Shown here: in pieces, positions 1 through 12,300 of the stretch
Layout of the letters: each line of letters begins with the position of its first letter
How positions within the stretch are numbered: position 1 is the first letter of the stretch
NCBI RefSeq assembly: GCF_004210375.1
Contig: NC_134827.1
Coordinates: 100,487,285-100,551,284, forward strand
Source: Tachypleus tridentatus
Taxonomy: Eukaryota > Arthropoda > Merostomata > Xiphosura > Limulidae
Length of the DNA stretch: 64,000 bases
Reading direction: 5' to 3'
The notes under the pieces: model-generated
The model's database searches: none
Seen by the model: the letters and a program-made list of their open reading frames with translations, nothing else
Told to the model about the DNA's origin: nothing
Position numbers and translations under genes: made by a program

Positions 1-3000
1 AGGTGTAATGTTTAAATTAAAAAACTTAAATGGTATTAAAAAAGTTAATGGCCTTTGGAAAACTAAAACATTGCCAAGGTGGACAGAGTCACCATCACCA
101 ATAACACTGTCTAACGTTATGGACAAACCTTGGGACAGAACATGTTTAAAATGGTGTCATTGTTGAGAGTCATAACGATGACAAGAAAGTAAAATGTAGC
201 TTATTGTGATCTGAGTGTTACACAGACTACACAATGGTGCATCAGTTCCTGATAAAAGAAAGCGATGAGTTAAAAACTGTGACCAGCGTGTAGTCTAGTC
301 AGAACAACTTCCTCTTTCCAATCCTTATGAAAGCAATTTATTTGGAAAAGTTTGTTTTCACATTGCTCACTCCAAGTGAACTGCCAACTGGCACAGAGCC
401 AAATCTTGAATACAGGACCATAGTCCATGTATGAAACAGGCACAGCAGTCATAGTGCCAGAGCAGATGGACGTAGCTGTGGTGTCGGCGACCTTGTTCCT
501 GCAAATACCAATGTGGCCCAGTATCCAAAAAAATTGGACAGGAGTAGATGTTAAAGAGAAATGGGCTAGTCAGTTTTGAATATCAGCGAAAACAAGGTGT
601 GAACCAATGTGAAGCAATTTCAGGGCCAGTAGAAAACTAAGCAAGTCAGTATAAATAGTGCAGTTTGAGTACAACTTAGCTTTATGTGATCCAGGGCAAG
701 AGAAATGGCATACAGTTTAGAAGTGAACACAGAAGGCGTAGAGGGAATTCTGTGCAACCATGAAACCACACAGTCACCCGATTTTGAATCATCCATAGAA
801 ATGGGAGTAAAAGGATGGTTCGAAAGAAATTCAGCAAATAAGACAGTACTTCCAGTCAGGAGTATCTGCTTTACTCAGATGACTTAAAGAAAGATCACAT
901 TTGGGGATTGTAATTAGCCATGTTGAAATGGGCTGACCAGTGAATACAACAATGTCATCCATGGACAGACCCAATTCATCCTATTATGCCTGGACACGAA
1001 GGCCAAAGGAGCAATGGCAGATTGTCTGTTCTGAAAAGCATGGCCCACAGAGGAAGGAAAACACAATCCCAGGTGGGATGCTTTGGTAAGGAACGAAGTT
1101 TTGAAGCATATAGTAAAGACAGTTGCAAATGGCAAAGGTGCAAAGAAGGTTCATGAGACTCTATGTACAAGCTCTAACTGGGGAAGTACAGAAAGCCCCA
1201 GTGTTGAGCGAGTCCTGATGATGAATAGGGTCCAGCATCTTTAAGGCCGATGGTCTGGCAGAACCATGGACCAGTGATCCATAGTCAAGTTTCAATCGAA
1301 TAAGAGCACAATATATCTTTAGCACAGAATGTTGATCAGCTACCCAAGTGGTGGTAGAAAGGACACAGAGGATGTTCAGTGCTCTTGTACATTTGACTTA
1401 TAGCTGCTTGATGTGTGGTATAAAGGTCAGTTTATGGCCAAAGATAAGTCCCAAGAACTTTGTCTCAGGGACCACAGGCAGCAGAATTTCACCGATACAG
1501 AGTTCAGGATCAGGGTGAATACCCCATTGGCAGCAAAGGTGCATAAGCGGTTTTAAAGAGAGAGGTAAAGCCATTTGCTATGGTCCACTTCAGTACACAA
1601 TTGAGGGCAGTCTGTAGCTGCTGCTCAATATACCTCATGTTCAACAACTGATATGACATATGAAAGCCGTCGACATAGAGCCCATTTACAACAGTGAGAG
1701 GAAGTTGTTCAGTGATAACATTAATTTTATACTGAAAAATGTGACACTCAGAACACAGGCTTGAGGGACTCCAAGTTCCTGTACAAAAGAGCGAGGAAAG
1801 TGTCGAACTCACACGAACTTGGAATCTCCTGTCCATTAAAATTTTTTTAATAAAATGGGCAAATGGCCATGTAACCAATATATATGGAGGTTTTACAAAA
1901 TGCCATATCTCCATGTTGTATCATAAGCCTTCTCAATGTCAAAGAATATTGATACAAGATGTTGTTGTTTGAAAAAGGCTTCTCTGATTGATATTTCAAG
2001 TCAAATCAGGTGGTCCATGGTTGAGTGCTGTCATTGCAACCCACACTAGATGGGCAAGAGGAGGTTGTTTGATTCGAGGAACCAAAGAAGATGAGCATTA
2101 ACCATCCTTTCTAAAGTTACAGAGACAGTTCATCAAAGCAACTGGATGGTAGTTGGAAGGAATCTTGGGATCCTTCCCTGGCTTAGAGAAAAGTAGGACA
2201 ATAGCCTGGTGCCAGACATCAGGTAAAACATTCTCCTGTCAGATCCATTTAAAAACAATCAGAAGAATAGCAAGAGAAGCACAAGATAGATGGCATAGCA
2301 TGTCATAGTGTATATCATCAGGTCCAACCAATGTACTGCCAGACCAATGAAGGGCCGGTTTGAGTTCCACCAGTGTAAAGGGATGATTATAGTCATAGAG
2401 ACAATCAGCTCAAAAGGAAAGAGGTGATTGTTCTGCCCAAGTCTTGATGGCTAAGAAGGTGGAAGAAGAAGCAGAAGTACTAGACACTTGGCAAAAGCTT
2501 TCACCTAGTCCTAGAGTATCAGCGATGCTCCAGGTGTCAGCTACTTGGCCATTAGAGAGCAAGAACAAGAGGGGGACAGAATTATATTGCCCATTGTCCT
2601 TTTGAATCTTGTCCCATATGACTTTGGAACTGGTGATAGAAGATATGCTGGTTGTGAACCTAATCCAAGATTCCTTCTGGCTTTGGCGTATTACCCACCG
2701 AGCATGTGAGCGGGCCTGCTGGAAAGCAATGAGGTTGAGAGTGTGGGATATCTAAGGAAAGTATCCCAGGCCTGTTTTTCAACCTTCTGTGCCATGTGGC
2801 AGGCAGGATTCCCACATGGACGAGGATATAGTGGAAAACGTGTTTAGGTTTCAGAAATATATTGAGCAGCTGCTTGTATAATACAGTCAGTTACTGCTGT
2901 CACACAGTTGTCTATTGATGGCAGGATCAAGTTTTGCAAGACAAGTGAAAGAGGAACAGTTTGCTTGATCAAGCTTCCACCAGGGCCCATGGGTGGGGTG

Positions 3001-5313
3001 GCATTTAGCATGGCCTATCTCTCTCAAAATTATAGGAAAAGGATCACTGCCTCATGGATTATTGTCAATCCTTCATGAAAATGGGAGAATAATGAAGGAG
3101 AGCAAATTAAGAGATCAGTAGCAGTAAAGGACTGACTAGGTGCATGAAAATAAGTAGAAGAACCAGTATTGAAAAAAGAAAGGCTGTGATCAGAGAGCAT
3201 ACGCTCTACAGGGCAACCCCTCCTATCAATATCAGCACTTCTCCAGAAGGGATGATGTCCATTAAGAATCCACCAGGATGAAAAACAGACAGCAACTGTT
3301 CAATGAGAGCATTAAGGTCTGACTGATCATTGGTCTCTCCAGGTAACAGGTAGAGAACAAGAGTGATGGTATGACCCAAGAAAACACGGATGGCTATGGC
3401 CTCCAAGAGTGTGTCAGTGGCAAAGACAGGTCAGGCACCTGCTGATCAACCAACAGTGCCACCCTTCCATGCGCTCATCCATCATACAGTCTGTCATTTC
3501 TGTACAAAGAAAACTGATGAAAGGTGACTGTATCAGTAGGTTTCAGAAATATTTCTTGTAAGGAGAGACATACAGGATAGTAGGAAGCAATCAATGTTTT
3601 GATGTCATCCAGATTAGAATATAAACCTCGAAATTTCCATTGTATCAAGGTGGTCATTTTTATTTACGTGTAGGTGAATTTGGTAGAGAACCCTTCTATT
3701 TATGACCATGTCTTTTTCTTTACTGTCTTTATTCAAGAGAGGCAGGTCTTTGCTCGTGGAAGAAGATTACAGTGACTGAGGATGTGAACAAATGATCGTT
3801 TTGCATCGTGGGGTTGAAGATGTGTCCAAGTAAATGCTTGTACCTAAAACCAAAGGAAGGGGTCTTGGGATTTATTGGAATGTATTGAAGGGACAGAGAT
3901 GGAGATTGAAATTGATTCATCAACCTTTATAACCATATAGGTCAAAAGACTTTTCATTTGTTTTGAGAACTATTCTTTTGGAGGCACAGAGAGATCTGTC
4001 TGTACTCCCACTGTAGTAGTGGAACAGAGTGCAGCAGCATATGTCCGAGATGAAGTGGTAGACAGCAACTTCCGAGCCTCAGGATAAGTAATGTTATGAA
4101 TCGTTTTTAAAAGTTTCACCTCTTTTACTTCCAACCACTTAGGGCAAGAATGAAAATAGGACAGGTGAAAGCCATTGCAACTGATGCAATGAGGGTCCAT
4201 TTCACACTCATAAGCATAATGGTCTTGCCACTGTAACGAGCACATGTCAAGGAACCATGACATGATGTCTTGAGTGACGAACTGTTGACACGGAAACATC
4301 GGAGAGGGTTTGGAATGTATGGCTGTTGTCTGTAATTAAGATAACCTGCATCGATAGTGGCAGGTGGACGTGATAACATAAATGTGAGAATGAGGACATT
4401 GGTCAGCATCATAATTCCATCTTTGCAAGTGGAGATGCACCTCACTGCAGAAACTCCTTGGGTGGAGAAACCAGCAAAAATCCCAGACTCTGGGATATTC
4501 TTCAAATACCTCTCAAGAATAACTCCTCATGATGAATTTAAAGTAGCATGAGGTTTATCCTCAATAGGTATATACCCAATTGCCTTTGAATGCAAAAGAG
4601 TTCACTGTGTTGAGATGTGGATGTTTCCACCAATATGTCACCAGATCAAAGCTTCTTTACTGACTTAAGAGAGCCAGCAAGTCCCTTCTGAATGAAAAAG
4701 GGTGACATTTGCTAGAAAGATTTGTCTGAAAGTAAATGCAATATAAGAATATGAGGTACAACAGGTGATACAAATGATGAGGACTGCTGCTCAGAATCTT
4801 CAAGATGTGGTCATTTACTTGTAGACTATTTTTTCATTATTTTATTAAGATTTTTAATTGGAGTATCCATAATGAAAAAGGAAAATTTCAGTGCCCACTG
4901 ACCTCACCCACCATAAAGCCCTATGAGGGGATGCACAACAACATCAAACAAGGGCATTGCAGCAAAGCCAGGGTTTCATTAACACTATACCCAAACACCA
5001 ACATCAAATACGATGTCCACAATACCTTTTGAGAATATGAAACACTAGTACTTGGTTGACCCTAGCCCAACTGGACCAGCCGACTGACCCAAGGGGGCCA
5101 CCCCAATGGTGCCCATCTACAGGAATCCAAGCCCAAAGTGGTGTATTAGGGTTGGATCCCTCAACCACCAGGATCCTCTCCTTTTCTTCATGGGTCATCA
5201 TGCATGGCAACACGTGGGTGGATGTTTAGATCCCAGAGGAGGTAAACAGAAAGAATAGAACCTTCCCTAAAGGGCTCCCTCATCACATACAGGAATCCAC
5301 ATTGAGAGGCATA
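1..5313 (-). mobile_element. LINE with RNase H (I/Jockey-like), copy A
   Basis: Minus-strand non-LTR retrotransposon matching 45319-50656 of copy B; its 3' UTR lies off the window. In element order the traces are a gag-like ORF1 with zinc knuckles (about 4850-3970), an endonuclease start (3657-3475), a reverse transcriptase (about 2800-1400) and an RNase H plus C-terminal region (about 800-150). The reverse transcriptase active-site box reads YVDG (Asp codon at 1669-1671) where YVDD or FADD is expected, so one catalytic aspartate is missing. Many frameshifts and stops break every ORF. The 5' end abuts the 51-bp repeats at 5314. Confidence 0.9.
151..3657 (-). pseudogene. LINE ORF2, copy A
   Basis: Counterpart of 45476-48993, with the same domain order. 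The endonuclease start is at 3657, the RT thumb lies around 1914-1510, and the RNase H/C-terminal region is below 800. It is more fragmented than copy B, with single-base indels around 1014, 1040 and 1550 relative to it. The RT box keeps one Asp (YVDG). Confidence 0.82.
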
Positions 5314-5466
5314 CTGGTTGGACTCTCCAGTAAACACAGTCAAGTAGATACACCCTAAATCATGCTGGTTGGACTCTCCAGTAAACACTGTCAAGTAGAT
5401 ACACCCTAAATCATGCTGGTTGGACTCTCCAGTAAACACTGTCAAGTAGATACACCCTAAGTCATG
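5314..5466. repeat. 51-bp tandem repeat, three units, copy A
   Basis: Three units at 5314-5364, 5365-5415 and 5416-5466. Each starts CTGGTTGGACTCTCCAGTAA and ends CCTAAATCATG (GTCATG in the last). As 51 is a multiple of three, the minus strand reads as a repeated 17-residue peptide, which I treat as incidental. The array lies between the LINE 5' end and the Tc1 remnant. Confidence 0.95.
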
Positions 5467-6266
5467 AGATCAAGACAGGTACATTTGAAAATAGGAAAGG
5501 AAGAGGCAGAACACCTAAACTCAATGGTTTGATGTCAAGTATCTTCATTTACACAGCCTTCATGATAGAAGGAAGACTACAACTGTTCTCAACCATCAGA
5601 TAAACTATCATGTACCAAATGACAGAAGTGGTCAGATCTACAGTATCAAGACACTCAATGAGAATGGAATGTTTAGTCGTGTAGCAGTTAAAAAAACCTT
5701 TACTCCAACCTCCAAATATTTTCAAGAGACTGAAATTTTGTAAAAAGTACTAAAATGGGACTGTTGATGATTAGAAAAGGGTTATTATGGACAGAAGAGT
5801 ACAAGTTTGAAATATTTGGTTCAAAGTGTATGTTGTACATTCTGCAGAAGCAAAGTGAAAGATACCTCAAAGCATAGCACTCATCATGAAGAACAAAGGA
5901 AACAGTGTAATGGTTTGGGGTGTTTTTCTGCTGAGGCAACAGAATACATTGGTAAAATAGATGGAATAACAGACCAGTACCATTGGATACTGATCTGTGA
6001 TGGTATATCAGTGGTTCGTGTATCATTTGTGAAAACTTTTACTACCAAGAAGATAATGACCTCAAACACTTGTCCAACCCATAGAGAAATTACTTAGCAA
6101 AGAAAGAAGTTGCTGGAGTCATTCAAGCTAAACTCAAATACTTCCACCAAGTTTCTGTTGTACTAAATATGAAGATTAATACAATTTTGATGTTTTATCT
6201 TCTGTTGTTTGAAAATAGCCTGAAATCTAATTTTTGACTTTGTCTCAACACTTTTGCACAGTACTG
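5467..6266 (+). mobile_element. Tc1/mariner-type transposon remnant, copy A
   Basis: Degenerate plus-strand transposase. Traces in order are a GRGRTPKL-like stretch after the helix-turn-helix, RVAVKKP near 5680, LWTEEYKFEIFGS at about 5785-5825, VMVWGCFSAEATEYIGKIDG near 5910, and QEDNDLKH near 6045, which corresponds to the family's QQDNDPKH with catalytic Asp. The right end TTTTGCACAGTACTG at 6252-6266 is followed by TA, as expected for a Tc1 terminal repeat and target site. Several frameshifts and stops separate these blocks. The N-terminal DNA-binding part and left repeat are not recognisable here; the 51-bp array replaces them. Confidence 0.85.
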
Positions 6267-7310
6267 TATATATAATTTATATATATGACTGATGCTACAT
6301 GTAAATTTCTAAGATCAACTATAAGATTTTCATGAAGAAATGTATTATTTCAGTGACACCAATAATCTACCAACATCACTCTGTATCTACAGCTGAGTTA
6401 GTGCCGTTTTTAAGTACACTAATACATAAATAAAGTACATGCTAGTAGTATATTAATATACTAAAATAAAAGATACAATTTCCTTTAACTTCACTAAAAA
6501 TAGTGTAAAATTTTGCCCTGGTGATGGTAACACGTTTACCGAAACTAACTGCTTGTAAGTTATATTAAATAACCTTACTTATTATTCTGCCAAAAACCTT
6601 TTTATTATTATTATTATTATTATTTGGAATTGTTACCCTTAATAATGATACTTTCCTAACCTACAAATAAACTTACTTGTAATTTGTACAATTCCAATTC
6701 CGTTGAATAACTTAATATACATTACTAACACTGATGTGAATTATTCGCTGAAAACTTCACTAACTAGTCATTAAAACCTAATATATTAATACTATTTGTA
6801 GTACTAGTTATACCTATATTTAATAATTTCATTTCAGTTTAGAGTTGTTTATTGATACAAAACTTGCTATAACTTAGAAATAAATTACCGAAATGACTGT
6901 CCACAAGCAAGAGTAACATCTAGGTTCAACTCTTTAAAATCACATGATATGGTTCTCCAAATCATTTTCAAAATGTTTTAAAACTTAACCCTAAAACTTA
7001 GAAATTACATGTTTTCCCTCACTTTATTTAAAAAGTACTAGTTATTATATGCGTCGCCTGGTGTTAAAAACATATTTTATCATAAATATCGTTAACAGCT
7101 TGAGCACTCAACTGATTATCAATGTATGGTTTTTATAAGAAACGTAAGAAAAATATATTGAGAAGCATGTTGATTTGTAGTTTTATTCCAAGCATATATC
7201 TTACTCTGATAAAAAAAAAAAAGCTATTATCCATGCTAGCTTCTTTTACTACTGATGGAATGCAGCAGTTTAAATACTAACATTTTATTGTCATTTACTA
7301 CAAAATGTCA
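6267..7310. other. AT-rich sequence in copy A, no gene seen
   Basis: No ORF with family features. It contains a (TTA)n run at about 6601-6624 that is shorter in copy B (about 51944-51960), and otherwise unique AT-rich sequence shared with copy B at 51610-52647. Confidence 0.7.
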
Positions 7311-7532
7311 GGTTCGTTTTGAATTTCGTGCAAAGCTACACATGGAGTAGCTGCCTCCCCTTTAGTCTTTCACTGCTAAGTTAGGGAAAAGAACAACCCA
7401 AGAATAATGTAATTGATTGTACTGTTATAACGCTCCCACAACTGAAACGGCGATCATGTTTAGCGGGATATTGATTCGAACCTACGATCCTCAGATTGCG
7501 AGACCAGCCCCAAAACCATGCTGGATACCCTA
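7311..7532 (-). mobile_element. Old tRNA-derived SINE (family 1), copy A
   Basis: Read on the minus strand: a tRNA-like head with a B box (GTTCGAATCAA), then GGGAGCGTTATAA and a 3' end with AGCTTTGCACGAAATTC. The + strand shows this as GAATTTCGTGCAAAGCTAC at 7321. It is clearly diverged from the younger SINE at 8173, so it is an old insertion. Confidence 0.8.
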
Positions 7533-8172
7533 ACTGTAAAAGCTGTAACTTATAATAAAATAACATATGCAAAAAAAAAAAGTATATTTGATTCATAACA
7601 AATCCAACAAACTATTTCGTTTCGTTGTATGAGAATGTTTCGTCTGCGAGAATTCGAATTCCTAACCACCTGCCCCAAAAATGTACTAAAATATTACATA
7701 ATAACCTAGTATATATACAAAATAAATAACGCATTATGTATTTTTTAGTTAAAACTTAATACATATTGTGCTAAATTTGTGATTTTTAATGTGCTAAAAT
7801 TTGCACTTTAATTTTAAAAAATACAATATTCTAGACTTTTAAAATGTTAACAAAACTTATCAAATAGTTTATCAGGATAAGTATTGAGTCCGAGGCCCGC
7901 CGATAAGAGGCAACTTCTGCGGGTAAATGAAATCCTGTTGTGTCTTACACCACTTATAGGCCTGTGGCGGGTATTTCGCGTTTATCATCAGTAAACCAAC
8001 CTGGAAAAAAATAGAAAAAATAAATACTATTTTAATCAATGTAAAAATATTAGAATCTTATTCATTACTAGCACAAATATTTAATTGCTGCAGTTTTGAA
8101 AAATCAATGACACGAAACATTGAGGAAACATTGTAAAATAGACGGCAACTGTTTATTGTGGAAACACAAGTG
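7533..8172. other. AT-rich sequence between SINEs, copy A
   Basis: No gene recognised. It holds a short GC-richer island at about 7888-7985 (GAGGCCCGCCGATAAGAGGC and a following hairpin-like stretch) in otherwise AT-rich DNA, followed by the target-site duplication of the next SINE. The same sequence is at 52870-53508. Confidence 0.6.
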
Positions 8173-8446
8173 GGGCCTGGCATGGCCTAGCGCGTTAAGG
8201 CGTGCGCTAATCTGAGGGTCGCGGGTTCGCGCTCGAGTCGCATAAACATGCTCGCCCTCCCAGCCGTGGGGCGTTATAATGTGACGGTCAATCCCACTTT
8301 TCGTTGGTAAAAAAGTAGCCCAAGAGTTGGTGGTGGGTGGTGATGACTAGCTGCCTTCCCTCTAGTCTGACACTGCTAAATTAGGGACGGCTAGCACAGA
8401 TAGCCCTCAGTAGCTTTGTGCAAAATTCCAAAACATACAAACAAAC
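8173..8446 (+). mobile_element. tRNA-derived SINE (family 1), copy A
   Basis: Nearly full-length SINE. The head begins GGGCCTGGCATGG with an A-box-like segment and a B box in GGGTTCGCGCTC. The body has AAACATGCTCGCCCTCCCAG, a GTGACGGTCAATCCCAC block and GGTGGTGATGACTAGCTGCC, and the tail is TAGCTTTGTGCAAAATTC then AAACAAACAAAC. It is bounded by an 11-bp target-site duplication, AAACACAAGTG, at 8162-8172 and 8447-8457. Confidence 0.93.
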
Positions 8447-8758
8447 AAACACAAGTGTAGAGGATGACGTTTCGAAAGTCTTCCGCCTTTCGTCGTTCTC
8501 TACAGTTGTGTCTCTACAACAAAAAGTTGCCATCCATTCTACAAAGTTTCATCATGAATACTTTACCTAAACAATCTATCAAAGAACACAAGATATTATC
8601 TACACGACTGCAGGTGTATGGCGAAGACAGTTCAGCCTATAAGTGTGTGTTAAACATCTTTGGAATATATTGCTTACGACCGTGATGCAAAGTAAGATGG
8701 TATGTGCCAGTTCTCTCTCTTATGGTCATTTGGGTATTAGTGTTTATATGCCCGGGAG
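8447..8758. other. Sequence between SINE and hAT, copy A
   Basis: A short open frame at 8464-8685 reads MTFRKSSAFRRSLQLCLYN and is also open in copy B (53803-54024). It is only 73 codons, starts at the SINE's right flank, and has no recognisable domain. I do not call it a gene. Confidence 0.4.
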
Positions 8759-9777
8759 CAAGGGCGTAGATCCTGAAGGGATGGGGTATACATCCCCCCC
8801 TTCATTTTAGGTGGGGGTATGGTGCATACAATCATCCCCTTGCAGTTTCGTCTGTTGAATTGTTTTATTGCATCACAGGCCTACAAATTGTGTGTTTGTT
8901 CTTGTGATTCTCGTGTTCTTACCAATCGAATTACATAATTAGGCCTAGATGTAGGCTTTTTCAGTAGCCGAAATGTAAATCTTTAATATAGGCGTGCCTC
9001 TAAGCTCTTCGATCTAAGCGATAGTTCGCAAGTATCAGTCAGTAGGCCTAAGTATACATGCAAGGCTTGCAAGCACTATCACAGAATCTACCTTTGTCTT
9101 GTACGTAGTGTAAGATTAAGTAAAATTTTCATCACAACAGATTGAACAGAGCATGAAATTCGAAAATATTACTCCCAAGCGTAAACTCCTGTGATCTAGA
9201 TCTGGCAGGCCATTTGTAGCTTGTAGCTGCATCAGTCTTATGTGTATATTATGCGGTTTTTCTACGCCATTTGTTCTTATGGATGTCTAGCAGGTTTTAT
9301 TGTCGAGCGCCTTACTCTCCTTAGCTGCCGAAGTCGCTGACCATAGTGTACGTTTAGTGTACAGTTAACGACAGGTTCAGGCCGCTCGAATCCAGACTCG
9401 CTCTACATCAACCCCCTCCTCTCCCTTTAGTCTGAGCCTCGATTTTACAACAGGGCTCATTAGTCCTGTGTTTGTGGCCCTTGTTAATCCATGAAATTTC
9501 AGATTATCACTGCCCTCTAATAAAGTGCTGGTGCTTTATGGTAAAAGAACAATATATTCTCTTATCATAAATGGTAAAAATATTGTATTTTCTTGTATAA
9601 TTAGGACACAAAAGGAGCGATTTCAACGGCCTGAAGCCTCTACTCGAATTGTATTGCTAGTTTTTGTTTAGATGTTTTTATTTAATAGACGTGCTTATAG
9701 ACATTATATCACAATGTGTTTGCCTTTTGATGAGCTTTAACAGGAATATAATATATTTGTGATTGTCTAAGTATTTT
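8759..9777 (+). mobile_element. hAT transposon left end, copy A, cut by the assembly gap
   Basis: The left terminal repeat starts CAAGGGCGTAGATCCTGAAG at 8759, preceded by CCCGGGAG, the same 8-bp target position as CCCTGGAG in copy B. About 1 kb of non-coding left arm is present before the N run at 9778; the transposase and right end are not assembled here. If this copy is whole, about 3 kb of hAT sequence is missing in the gap. Confidence 0.88.
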
Positions 9778-10277
9778 NNNNNNNNNNNNNNNNNNNNNNN
9801 NNNNNNNNNNNNNNNNNNNNNNNNNNNNNNNNNNNNNNNNNNNNNNNNNNNNNNNNNNNNNNNNNNNNNNNNNNNNNNNNNNNNNNNNNNNNNNNNNNNN
9901 NNNNNNNNNNNNNNNNNNNNNNNNNNNNNNNNNNNNNNNNNNNNNNNNNNNNNNNNNNNNNNNNNNNNNNNNNNNNNNNNNNNNNNNNNNNNNNNNNNNN
10001 NNNNNNNNNNNNNNNNNNNNNNNNNNNNNNNNNNNNNNNNNNNNNNNNNNNNNNNNNNNNNNNNNNNNNNNNNNNNNNNNNNNNNNNNNNNNNNNNNNNN
10101 NNNNNNNNNNNNNNNNNNNNNNNNNNNNNNNNNNNNNNNNNNNNNNNNNNNNNNNNNNNNNNNNNNNNNNNNNNNNNNNNNNNNNNNNNNNNNNNNNNNN
10201 NNNNNNNNNNNNNNNNNNNNNNNNNNNNNNNNNNNNNNNNNNNNNNNNNNNNNNNNNNNNNNNNNNNNNNNNNNNNN
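9778..10277. other. Assembly gap, exactly 500 N
   Basis: A round 500-base N run, usually a placeholder of unknown true length. It interrupts the hAT of copy A and is followed directly by the 18-bp satellite, so at least the rest of the hAT, the end of duplication copy A and possibly earlier QSOX exons could be missing. Confidence 0.98.
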
Positions 10278-12300
10278 ATTTTGCGTGCTATCACTTTATT
10301 ATCGGTGCTATCACTGTTGCCAATTTGGTATTGCTGTTGCCGGTGCTATCACTGTATGCCGGTGCTATCACTGTTGCCAGTGGTATCGCTGTTATCGGTG
10401 CTATCACTGTTGCCGGTGCTGTCGCTGTTGCCGGTGCTATCACTGATTATCCGGTGCTATCACTGTTACCGGTGGTACTGCTGTCGGTGCTATCGCGGTA
10501 CCGGTGCTGTCGCGCCGGTATTTACTGCCGGTGTACTATCACTTTGTGCCGGTGGTATTGCTGTTATCGGTTACTATCACTTTATTGCCGGTGCTGTCAC
10601 TGTTGCCGGTGCTATCACTGTTGCCGGTGCTATCACTGTTATCGGTGACGCTATCACTATTGCCGGTTGCTGTCGCTGTGTTGCTCGCGGTGCCTGCTAT
10701 CGCTGTTGCCGGTGGTATCGCTGTTATCGGTGCTATCTCACTTGTTGCCGGTGCTTATCACTGTTGCCGGTGCTATCACTGTTATCGGTGCTATCGCTGT
10801 TATCGGTGCTACATCGCTGTTATCGGTGCTATCACGCTGTTGCCGGTGCTTTATCACTGTTGCCGGTGCTATCGCTGTTATCGGTGCTTTATCTGTTATC
10901 GCGTGTATCGGTTATTATCGGCTGTTGCCGGTGCTGTCACTGTTGCCGGTGCTATTGCTATTGCCGGTGCTATCACTTTGTTGCCGGTGGTATTACTGTT
11001 ATCGGTGCTATCTGCTTTGCCGGTGCTATCGTTTTCCGGTGCTATCACTGTTATCGGTTGCTATCACTATTGCCGGTACTTTATCATCGCTGTTACCGGT
11101 TGCTATCACTGTATATCGGTTTGTATGCTGCTGTTGCCGGTGCTGTCGCTGCATTGCCGGTTGCTATTGCTGGTTATCGGTTGCTATTGCTGTTGCCGGT
11201 GCTGTCGCTGTTTGCCGGTGCTATTTGCTGTTATCGGTGCTTTATTGCTGTTATCGGTGCTATCATCGCTGTTGCCGGTGTTATCACTGTTATCGGTGCT
11301 ATCACTGTTGCCGGTGCTATTGCTGTTATTGGTGCTATCGCTGTTGCCGGTGCTATCACTGTTATCCGGTGCTATCGCTGTTGCCGGTGCTGTCGCGCTT
11401 ACCGGTGCTATCCGCTGTTATCGGTTGCTATCACTTTATTGCCGGTGCTGTAAAAGCTTTGCCGGTGCTATTGCTGTTATCGGTGCTATCACTTGTTGCC
11501 GGTTGTTATCGCTTTATTATCGGTTGCTATCACTGTTGCCGGTGTTGCTATTGTTATCGGTTGCTATCACTGTTTCCGGTGCTGTCGCACGGTGCGCCGT
11601 GCTTCTGTTGCTGGTATCGGTGCTATCACTGTTGCCGGTGCTATTACTGTTATCGGTGCTATCGCTGTTGCCGGTGTTATCGCTGTTATCGGTGCTATCA
11701 CTGTTGCCGGTGGTGTTGCTGTTATCGGTGCTATCACTATTGCCGGTGGTGTTTACTGTTATCGGTGCTATCACTTTATTGCCGGTTGCTATCACGCATT
11801 TACCGGTGGTGTTACTGTTGCCGGTGCTATCACGCTGTTGCCGGTGCTATCGCCGTTACCGGTGCTTTATCATTGTTGCCGGTGCTATCACTGTTGCCGG
11901 TGCTATCGCTGTTACCGACGTGTATGTCGCTGTTACCGGTGCTATCACTGTTGCCGGTTGCTATCACTGTTGCCGGTGTTATCGCTTACCAGTTATCGGT
12001 GCTATCACTGTACCGGTAGTATTACTATATCAGCGTACTATCACTGTATTACCGGTGGTATTGCTATTATCAGTGCTATCACTATTACCAGTACTATCAC
12101 CATTACCAGTAGTATTACTATTATCAGTACTATCACTATTACCAGTAGTATTACTATTACCAGTACTATCACTATTTCCAGTATTATCACTATTACCAGT
12201 ACTGTCACTATTACCAGTAGTATTACTATTACCAGTATTATCACCGTTACCAGTACTGTCACTATTACCAGTAGTATTACTATTACCAGTACTATGACTC
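10278..12300. repeat. 18-bp minisatellite, about 2 kb
   Basis: Tandem units near GGTGCTATCACTGTTGCC, alternating with GGTGCTATCGCTGTTATC to give a 36-bp dimer in places. The first ~1.7 kb is irregular with many one-base indels; from about 12012 the units become regular and shift to an AGTACTATCACTATTACC type. As 18 is a multiple of three, long frames stay open on both strands, with low-complexity peptides such as VLSLLPVLSLLS; these are not genes. Confidence 0.97.

Larger units (their letters stand above)
1..9777. repeat. Large direct duplication, copy A
   Basis: Base 1 matches 45319 and base 9777 matches 55104, in the same orientation throughout. Shared content runs from the LINE through the 51-bp repeats, Tc1 remnant, two SINEs and unique AT-rich sequence into the left end of a hAT transposon. 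By eye the copies differ by roughly 1%, largely single-base indels plus point changes, and a (TTA)n run near 6600 is longer here. The match covers sequence between the transposons, so this is a segmental duplication (or a retained second haplotype), not separate insertions. Copy A leaves the window on the left and is cut by the N gap on the right, so its true ends are unknown. Confidence 0.95.

Noticed and set aside
705-887. Plus-strand frames across the LINE copies (also 4357, 46026, 46307, 49693)
   Set aside because: Antisense shadows of the minus-strand LINE coding regions.
5188-5445. Minus-strand frame with a repeated 17-residue peptide
   Set aside because: It arises because the 51-bp repeat is divisible by three; no sign that it is translated.
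5807-6097. 96-codon frame (also at 51150)
   Set aside because: It is a piece of the broken Tc1 transposase in and out of frame, not a host gene.
8173-8260. tRNA gene at SINE heads (also 26074, 28257, 53509)
   Set aside because: A and B boxes are present, but no full cloverleaf is seen and each continues into a SINE body with target-site duplications.
8464-8685. 73-codon frame open in both duplication copies
   Set aside because: Recent duplication explains the shared frame; no domain, promoter or splice context supports a gene.
9763-10446. Open frames spanning the N gap
   Set aside because: Most of the sequence is unknown bases.
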